Shown: piece by piece, positions 57,100 through 64,000 of the stretch | How the letters are laid out: each line of letters starts with the position of its first letter | Numbering within the stretch: position 1 is the stretch's first letter | Assembly: GCF_027172205.1 (NCBI RefSeq) | Contig: NC_070611.1 | Location: 43,187,479-43,251,478, forward strand | Source of the DNA: Podarcis raffonei | Lineage: Eukaryota; Chordata; Lepidosauria; Squamata; Lacertidae | Reading direction: 5' to 3' | Length of the DNA: 64,000 nucleotides | The notes under the pieces: generated by a model | Told to the model about the DNA's origin: nothing | The model's database searches: none | The model's input: only the letters and a program-made list of their open reading frames with translations | Translations under genes and position numbers: made by a program

Positions 57100-58230
57100 T
57101 CCTTAGGCTACAGCAGACTGCCAAATATTATTGTGCTTATAAAAACCGCCAGGAGCATCTACCTTTGGTCACAGTTAATACTGTTTAGCAACAATAAATA
57201 CAAACCGAAAATAAAATAGCCATACATCACAGAAAGCCTCCTGAAGTAAAACAATTGCAAGTTACATCCATGCAGACTACACCAGCTATGTAGCCCCAGC
57301 CCCCATCAGCAGTACTGTAAATATATTGTAATGGGAGCAATGCACAGCAATATCAGTTAAAACGTCTCCTGGGTGTAGATAGGTAATATTGTGCCCCTGG
57401 CAGAACCATCCAGATTGCGCCCCCTAGCCACGGACAAATTAGCTCTTCTTTCTGCCTCTCCTCCAACCCCAACCCCCCACTCTACCCATTCAATTCACCC
57501 TCTGATTAAAAGCATTTATTATGAGGCAATAACCAATATTTATATTTAGGGACATATTTTTAAGCCGATTTTGCGCCCCTCAATCGCCAGCCCTGGCGGG
57601 GGCCCACCTCACCACCCCCTAGCTACGGCCCTGCCTGGGTGACAGCCCGTCTCTTGAATGTACTGTGCGTATTTTTAAGTAATTAGTGCATATGAGAACA
57701 TGTCTCAATGGTGGATCTGTGTGTCATACAAGAATTACTACCGCTAGGAAATCCCCAGAGGGTTAACTGAGTTAGTGTTACAGCAGAACAACGAAGAATA
57801 TTGTTTGCTACCGTGCCAGGTTTTGTTGTGATATAAGCTTTTGCCGACCCGAGTCGACGAATCATGAATCTTCATGGCACTGCCTACCCCATCCCTCCGT
57901 GACCCCCTCTCTGGCCGTGCTTCAAATGATCGGAATCTGTTGCATCCTTTTGAAAAGGGGAGGGATTCTTAAATGCAGGCTCCCGCTCTCTACGAATGTG
58001 TGCCGGAAGAAGCGGGCTGGGGTGGATAAGCGAACCGGGAGCATTTCAAACGAACCACAAGCTGACGTTAAACCAGCTCAGTCCCTCTGACTGATGTGGA
58101 AAAAACCGGTTTAAATGCCACAGCTATCACTGTTTCCTGGGCGACGGTGTGACCGCCTCGTCAGCAGCCTAACCCATCCCCTTTTGAACCCAGGGAAGGA
58201 CACGCTCGCCGGCTGCCCTAGTTCCCTCCC
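57100..58230. other. Intergenic stretch left of the candidate CNOT4 promoter
   Basis: 57370-57640 looks like a degenerate repeat (GCGCCCCTCAATCGCCAGCC and CCCCTAGCTACGGCCCTGCC). From 57840 the sequence becomes richer in CpG toward the promoter. No coding exon was found. Confidence 0.4.
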
Positions 58231-58239
58231 CCGCCCGTA

Positions 58240-59060
58240 AAGACTACAACTCCCGTCATGCTCTCTCTCTCGTCGCGTCGCCTCCTACCTTTTTCCTTTC
58301 CTCCGCACCCGCCTCGCCGGCGGCTCGTGCGCATGCGCCTTGGGAGCAGCGTCCGGGGCAGGCAAGCAGTCTCTCCCTAATGTAAGATGGTGGCCGGTCT
58401 GGCAGCGGAGCGCGCAGAGCCTGGAGATTACCCGTCTCTCACATAAAGGTCGTCGGAGGAGCCGCCCGGACCCCTTCCCCGCTGCTACAGAAGCCGAGCG
58501 AGCGAGCGGGAGGAAGGGAGCGCGAGAGGGTATCGCCGCCCCCGCCGCCAGACAGCCGGTCGCCGTGGAGCAGGGACGACGAGGCGGCGGGTGAGTGAGC
58601 AGCCGGGGCTCGGGGAGCGCTAGCCGGGGCTGCCTAGCTACGAGAGAGCGGAGGCTTCGCGGGGAGCCTGCAGGCCTCGGCCATCCCTCATGCGCCTGCT
58701 CCAGACCCTGGGCCGGCGCCGGGGCTCCCTGTGGCCGGAGGGGCGGGAAGGCGGGCTGGGGCCAGCCAGGGCGGCTCCTGCCCCTGCGGCGGCGAGGGCC
58801 GGCTCGCCTCCCTCAGGAGCGCAAGGGTGGTCCGAAGGGTTGCCGGCGCCTGGCCGCTCGCGCCGGGGACCAGCTGGATGGAGAGGGGGCTCCGAGCGAG
58901 GCGGAGGCCACGCTGTGGCTGCTCAGGGCGGGGGCTGGGGAGTCAAGAGAGGCGGAGGGCTCTCGGGCAGCGCCTCCTTCGCATCCCCATCCCCACCCCT
59001 CCGCCGCTTCTCGCGTGTGCGTGTTCAGGAGGGACCTATCGCTCATAGGTTTTGGGTCTG
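58240..59060 (+). promoter_or_regulatory. CpG-island promoter with noncoding exon 1, candidate CNOT4
   Basis: A dense CpG island with a ZNF143-like element (GACTACAACTCCCGTCATGC, 58244-58263), an NRF1 palindrome (58329-58338) and a YY1-like AAGATGGTGG near 58385. A first exon ends at 58590 at a strong donor (GCGG|GTGAGT). CNOT4, a CCR4-NOT-associated E3 ligase, lies head to head with NUP205 in mammals and has a noncoding first exon, so this is the best candidate; no CNOT4 coding exon lies in the window. The identity rests on gene order, not protein. Confidence 0.55.
58387..58446 (+). other. Short upstream ORF in candidate CNOT4 exon 1
   Basis: If transcription starts upstream of 58387, the first ATG opens a 19-codon frame (MVAGLAAERAEPGDYPSLT). 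It would act as an upstream ORF ahead of the main start in a later exon. The ATG also lies in a YY1-like motif, so the transcript may start at or after it, in which case this is not translated. Confidence 0.3.
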
Positions 59061-59998
59061 ATAAGGTGCTGAGCAGGAGGAGGTTTCTCCTCCTTCCTTC
59101 CATCCACAGTATTGAAAGAGGTGGTGGTTGGTGGGGAGGGGAGTATCCAGGCTCTCCAGCAGCAGCACGTGTGTTTGGTAGTGGGTGGCAGTTAAGTGTC
59201 CCCTCTTGCCCTATTGTGATGGGCATTTCGAATTTCCCTAGATTTTTAAAATTTTCCTCTTACGTTCCCGTACGGCTTTCCCGTTATACAGAAGTCAGTT
59301 CCTCATGCCTTCAGTTTTGTGGGATGCTCCGATTAAGTAAGGTTAAAGGCCTTTCACCGCTTTCTCTTCCATGGTCTGCATTTCCTTTCTTCGTTCAAAG
59401 TGAGGTTATGGTTCCTTCATGTATCTCTCCCCGCCACTCCACACATACTTTTTTATTTGGGTAGTAATTCCTGACAGATTTCTATACCCTGTGTACTAAA
59501 GGTAAACATGTTTCTCAGGAGGAAAATCTATGCTAGTGTAGGACATATATTGTATGTAATGTAAGCCTAGGAAGTAATGCAGTCAGGAGCTGGGGTCTAG
59601 AAATTGGCATGTAATTGGCTTCCTATACCTTTCACTACTTAAGGGCTTAAGAGTTCTGCTTGTGACTTCTAATAAATTGGTTTAGGTTGAGGTGGTGGTG
59701 ATGTACATGCTGTAATACTGTCTGTGTTTACCTTTTTTTTAAAAAAAAAAATCCAGATCATATTAGCTACTGCCTTTGTGGCCGTAGGCATGTTAGCATG
59801 GTGATAGTAATAATAAGAGCAAATGATTATTGACTGACTTTTTATTCCTTGAAATTATAACTATAAAAGAAGTTACGGAACAAATTATTAAATATGTCTG
59901 GTGTACTTGTTCATTGTGGTTCAACAAATTCACACAGTCCCCATAAAACTTGTAGTTTTAGGAAATCGTTTGTTCAAGTAACTTCATACAGTGGTGCC

Positions 59999-60211
59999 TC
60001 AGGTTACATACGCTTCAGGTTACATACGCTTCAGGTTACAGACTCCGCTAACCCAGAAATTGTGCTTCAGGATGAGAACAGAAATCGTGCTCCAGCGGTG
60101 CGGCAGCAGCAGGAGGCCCCATTAGCTAAAGTGGTGCTTCAGGTTAAGAACAGTTTCAGGTTAAGAACAGACCTCCGGAACGAATTAAGTACTTAACCCG
60201 AGGTACCACTG
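59999..60211. mobile_element. Tigger-like MITE (copy 4)
   Basis: CAGTGGTGCCTCAGGTTACA at the left and CCGAGGTACCACTG at the right, TA on both sides; same orientation as copy 1. In the first intron of the candidate CNOT4. Confidence 0.75.
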
Positions 60212-60339
60212 TATATGGTTTGATAGTCAAACACATTATACCAGGTTTAAATCATTCTGAAGTTCTTAGTTTCTAATCCCCCAAACAGAAGTAACACATG
60301 CTTCCGTTTAGATATGTTTGACAGTTAGACATATATCTG

Positions 60340-60425
60340 AAGAAGTATCTGAAGAAGTGTGCATGCACACGAAAGCTCATACCAAGAACTAACTTAGTTG
60401 GTCTTTAAGGTGCTACTGGAAGGAA
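60340..60425. repeat. Dispersed repeat, unclassified (copy 2, partial)
   Basis: TATCTGAAGAAGTGTGCATG, CACACGAAAGCTCATACC and GGTCTTTAAGGTGCTACTGG match the right half of the 14.4 kb copy. Confidence 0.6.
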
Positions 60426-61277
60426 AAAAAATTTTAGTTAGACATATGTAACTATTTTTATTTGTATACCAACTTTCTTGACTTGCCAAAAAAATGAAAG
60501 TTTCTTCTAAGAGAGAATTGTCACTGTATGGTACAGGGGCCACAACGACCGGAACAAGGCATTTATAACTGCATATTTTCATTATTATTCTTGGCTTCTT
60601 TAAGAGAAAGTATTGCACACTAAAAGGTATCGGATCACGTTGTTTAAGTTGGCATCTTTGAGCCATATGTCTTGGGAGAGCCTAATCAATTCATACTGGA
60701 CTAATTTGTTAGAAGAATAAATACACACAACTTCTGCATTTCTCATCAGTCATAATTGTGAAATAACCAATGTATCCTTTAGGTCATCACTGACTTCTTA
60801 GAAAGTTGCATAACGTGAGACTTCTCTTGAAGCATATGCCTCCTAAAAATGTAATTCGAAGAATGTATGCAGAGCATCACAATACAAGTTACATCCAAAA
60901 TATACTACATAAAGATTTTGTATGCCCCATCCAGAATTACTTCTGACGCAGGTGCTGTAATGTATAAACAGTAGAACTGCACAGTGTGAACAAGTCTGAG
61001 TTACTATCCATAGTTACTGCAGAAGGTAATCAAATTCAGTTGTAGGGTGATGTTTTATTGACCATTTTCATTCCATTTGCAAATATGTAATGTCCTGCTG
61101 GAATGAAGCAATTGTTTATATGGAAAAATAAAAGAATATCTTAATTATTAAATCTTTTCAGAATGTATATATGCTCTTCAACTCATGCGTCTTTCCCATA
61201 AACTCACACTTGAATGTTTCTTCAGGTAGAAAAGGCAAATGGCCAGCCCTATTACTTTTTCTGGGTTTTCTTTTTTC

Positions 61278-61432
61278 ATAGAATCATAGTATTGTAGAGT
61301 TGGAAGGGACCATGAGGATCATCTAGTCCAACCCCTCGCAATGCAGGAATCTGTTGCCCAACGCGGCGTTCAAATCCACAACCCTGAGATTAAGAGTCTC
61401 GTGCTCTTCTGGCCGAGCTACACCCCCTTTTT
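61278..61432 (-). mobile_element. tRNA-Lys-derived SINE with CR1-like tail
   Basis: On the minus strand the head reads AGAGCACGAGACTCTTAATC, matching tRNA-Lys(CTT) around the anticodon (CTCTTAA), then GTGGATTTGAAC as a B box. The other end (plus strand, ATAGAATCATAGTATTGTAG then GTTGGAAGGGACCATGAGGA) is the CR1 LINE 3' end. Such SINEs are known in reptiles. Confidence 0.75.
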
Positions 61433-62130
61433 CCAGTACACCACGGCGGGGGCGATGCTTGAATTCTAAGTGGGCTGTAGACCTGAGCACTTATATAAAT
61501 AATATGTGGAATTTATCCCTTTTGATTGATGGGAAGATTGAGGCATAAAGTTGGGATTTGGAGAAGTCATCAAGTATTTCTCTTTTAGGATGGTATGGGA
61601 AAAAGAAGGTGCTATAGGGAAAGTGAATGCTTTCCTGCCAAGAGAAGGGGCATTTTGAAGAGTGATGTCACCATGAAACCTATTTGCCATAGAATTAGTG
61701 CATAAGGTGCATTGGTTATTCATTCATTTGCAGGTATAGGAATAATGTAGGTGCCTCGTTCTGTGAAAGGGAAAAGCAGTACTTCTCTAGGTAATCTGAA
61801 CTAATTTGCAGTAAAATACATAGACATAAAACTATGACTCAAGTACATATCTTGAATTGTTGACTAACATGATTGAAATGGTTTAATATAATTAATTAGG
61901 AGGAACTGCCCAGCTGCTTGCTTAGAAAAACCAATTTTGCTAAAATCTCTCATGTACATGAGAGGTTGATGATATAATGCGCTACAGTACTTGATACATT
62001 CAGCTGCTGAACAACTTAGCTAGAGCCCTAGTTCATAAGCTTTGCTTCAGACTATTTGTAGTGTTCATTAATGGTGGTTTCTTCAGAATGTGGTTGCAGC
62101 TTTGAAGTACTAAAAGTAATTAGTTTTGAA

Positions 62131-62140
62131 AAGATAATAA

Positions 62141-62171
<31 letters not shown>

Positions 62172-62202
62172 AAGAAGAAGATGAAGAAGATGATGATGAT
62201 AC
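62131..62202. repeat. (AAG)n/(ATG)n microsatellite
   Basis: AAG units running into GATGATGAT at the right end. Confidence 0.93.
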
Positions 62203-62854
62203 TGCATCTAACAGCTCAAAAAATGTTAGGAGTGGGCAGTTGTTATCCAGGTGCTTAGTCTAGGCACCAGAAGCTTCTGATAAGAGACAGTAGTGTAGGC
62301 CTGCTATCAGGCCAGCTACTAGCTCACCTATGTGGATTATTCTATACATGGGCAAATAACTCTGTTAACCCTCTTGTCTCCAGTTTGTATGACACAGTTT
62401 GTAACACACTCAAATATGAAAAGCAACTGGATTTTGAGCAGAGTTTTTGACAATATTCAGCTGCTTATTGTCATTTGCCTATTTCATGGCATATTAGTGA
62501 GAGTCAGGGATTAAGATAGCAGAAGGATGCCAAAATATGGTGTTGTCCACATACTGCATGTTTGCATTAACAAATCTTTTGCCTTTTTCTTGGCTTCAAT
62601 TATAGTGAGCTATGAACAGAGCCAATATTGCTGACCCTTTAATCCTTGCATGACTCAAAACATAGCCCCTCTCAATTATTAGTTGCCAATTTGACTTCAG
62701 AATTTTCAGGTTGAGAATATTCCATCCTTGAAATACTGTAGTGTTAATCTGATAAAGCAAAGTTGTCACACGAATCATTGTACATTTAATTTAAACTTTA
62801 TTTCTGCCCTGTTGGAAGTAATTGTTTGGCTTCTACAAGGGATTTTTCACATTC

Positions 62855-63060
62855 TTGAAGGGTTATTATTCTGTGGTAGAGCACATGGTTTACCTACAGA
62901 ACACCCCAGGTTAAATCTTAACGTCTCCAGTTAGAAGGCTTTTAAATTTAGGGTTGGGAATGACCTCTGCTTGAGCCCTTGGGAGAGGTACTGCCAGTTA
63001 AGATGGACAATACTGGGGCTACATAGGCCAGTGGTCTGACTTGGTGTAAGGCAGCCATGT
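62855..63060 (+). mobile_element. tRNA-derived SINE, forward
   Basis: Head with CTGTGGTAGAGCACATGG and a B-box-like CAGGTTAAATCTTAAC, then TGACCTCTGCTTGAGCCC, GACAATACTGGGGCTAC and GTCTGACTTGGTGTAAGGCA. It matches the reverse copies at 19.45 and 23.34 kb. Confidence 0.65.
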
Positions 63061-63572
63061 CTTCATCTGACTCATTGACCTCTTTAATTCATGATACCAC
63101 CCTGGTTTAATTACAAGCTTTGATATGACATAGTAAGGAAGAATGATGTGCATTTTATCGATACAATATTTCAACATGTTTAGTATTTGCTGCTGTCCAA
63201 GCACATAGGGTGGCATGTACAGGTGCAGAAAAGGGCAGCAATGGCTACTAGCTGTGATGACTGTATATTACAGTGTCAGAAGCAGTATGCATCTGAATAC
63301 TTGGGGACTCTGAGTGGGAAAGTGCTATTGTGCTTATGTCCTGCTTGTGGGATTCCCATAGATACCTGGTTGGCCGCCGTGGGAACAGACTCCTGGACTA
63401 GATAAACGTTTGGTACAATTCAGCAGTGCTCTTCTTAACATTTTAAGTACAAGTAGCTATGTTTACATGTAGGCTTAAATATATTTATATTATATTTTTG
63501 GTCAAGATGGAAGTCTCCTTCCTGAAGTCTGGAGAGAGTTGCAGGGAAGTCAACAGCATTGCAAATACAGTA

Positions 63573-63798
63573 CAGTGGTACCTCGGGTTAAGTACTTAAT
63601 TCGTTCCAGAGGTCCGTTCTTAACCTGAAACTGTTCTTAATCTGAAGCACCATTTTAGCTAATGGGGCCTCCTGCGGCTGCTGCGCCACCGGAGCACAAT
63701 TTCTGTTCTCATCCTGAAGCAAAGTTCTTAACCCGAGGTACTATTTCTGGGTTAGCAGAGTCTGTAACCTGAAGTGTCTGTAACTCGAGGTACCACTG
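63573..63798. mobile_element. Tigger-like MITE (copy 5)
   Basis: CAGTGGTACCTCGGGTTAAG to CTCGAGGTACCACTG, TA on both sides; same orientation as copy 2. Confidence 0.75.
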
Positions 63799-64000
63799 TA
63801 TTTAAGATCAGTTTTAAAAGAAATGTTATGAGGAATGTGGGGCTAATGCATTTTAATCATAGGAATAGCATTTCTTATGCAAGGTGGAAGCTGTAAATTG
63901 TAAATTTGCTCCTGTTGTAATGAAGCTTGACTATTAAAAAAAAAGATGCAGGTGTATTAACTTAGGCATATTGTTATGAACATGAATTGTATTTGAATTT

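Larger units (their letters stand above)
58591..64000 (+). other. Probable first intron of CNOT4 (start only)
   Basis: After the donor at 58591, the first 450 bases remain CpG-rich, then the sequence is ordinary AT-rich intron with MITEs, SINEs and a microsatellite. I looked for the CNOT4 RING-finger start (MSRSPDAKEDPVECPLCMEP) and did not find it, so exon 2 must be to the right. Confidence 0.45.

Noticed and set aside
58595-59464. Open frame of 289 codons (plus strand) after the candidate CNOT4 exon 1
   Set aside because: It begins after the splice donor inside a CpG island, overlaps other open frames on both strands, has no known domain, and its open length follows from high G+C.
61330-61432. 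Genuine tRNA-Lys gene
   Set aside because: The head is degenerate and fused to a CR1-like tail, so it is a SINE.

Overview
This is vertebrate nuclear DNA, almost certainly from a squamate reptile (a lizard; a lacertid would fit). Split genes with GT-AG introns, four Sauria-type tRNA-derived SINEs, a BovB LINE tail, L2/CR1-type LINE pieces and many hAT and Tigger-like MITEs point there. No prokaryotic features are present.

Layout. Positions 14-33910 (minus strand) hold nearly all of NUP205, a nuclear pore inner-ring scaffold gene. I placed 41 coding exons whose phases join into one open frame of 1939 codons; the last ~75 residues lie beyond the left edge. NUP205 starts in a CpG-rich promoter near 33.6-34.2 kb. 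About 1.4 kb to the right a second CpG/NRF1 promoter (35.28-35.5 kb) starts POLR3H on the plus strand (RNA polymerase III subunit RPC8): a noncoding first exon and six coding exons, 38.0-44.49 kb, encoding 206 residues. A third CpG-rich patch at 48.0-48.5 kb has no recognisable gene. A Ty3/gypsy retroelement fossil fills 48.8-51.75 kb. After repeat-rich intergenic DNA, a fourth CpG island at 58.2-59.1 kb carries a noncoding first exon on the plus strand. From the known NUP205-CNOT4 head-to-head order in mammals this is probably the start of CNOT4, whose coding exons would lie to the right of the window.

Main observation. The first exon and core promoter of POLR3H (35.28-35.58 kb) and the candidate CNOT4 first exon (58.31-58.69 kb) are collinear relatives: same NRF1 palindrome, same exon end, same splice donor, same early-intron motif. 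The NUP205 start region (33.9-34.2 kb) also has a weaker, decayed counterpart in the orphan CpG patch at 48.27-48.5 kb. Together these suggest that a NUP205/CNOT4 bidirectional promoter block was duplicated, and that POLR3H sits between the two copies and uses one of them. In human, POLR3H is on another chromosome (22q13) from NUP205 and CNOT4 (7q33).

Repeats. Five full Tigger-like MITEs with TA duplications, at least five hAT-type MITEs (three with perfect 8-base duplications), four Sauria SINEs, other tRNA-derived SINEs, two large TA-flanked elements with GC-rich cores (one with four ~119-base hairpin units), LINE fragments and microsatellites account for much of the remaining DNA. The other intronic and intergenic stretches show no gene that I can support.
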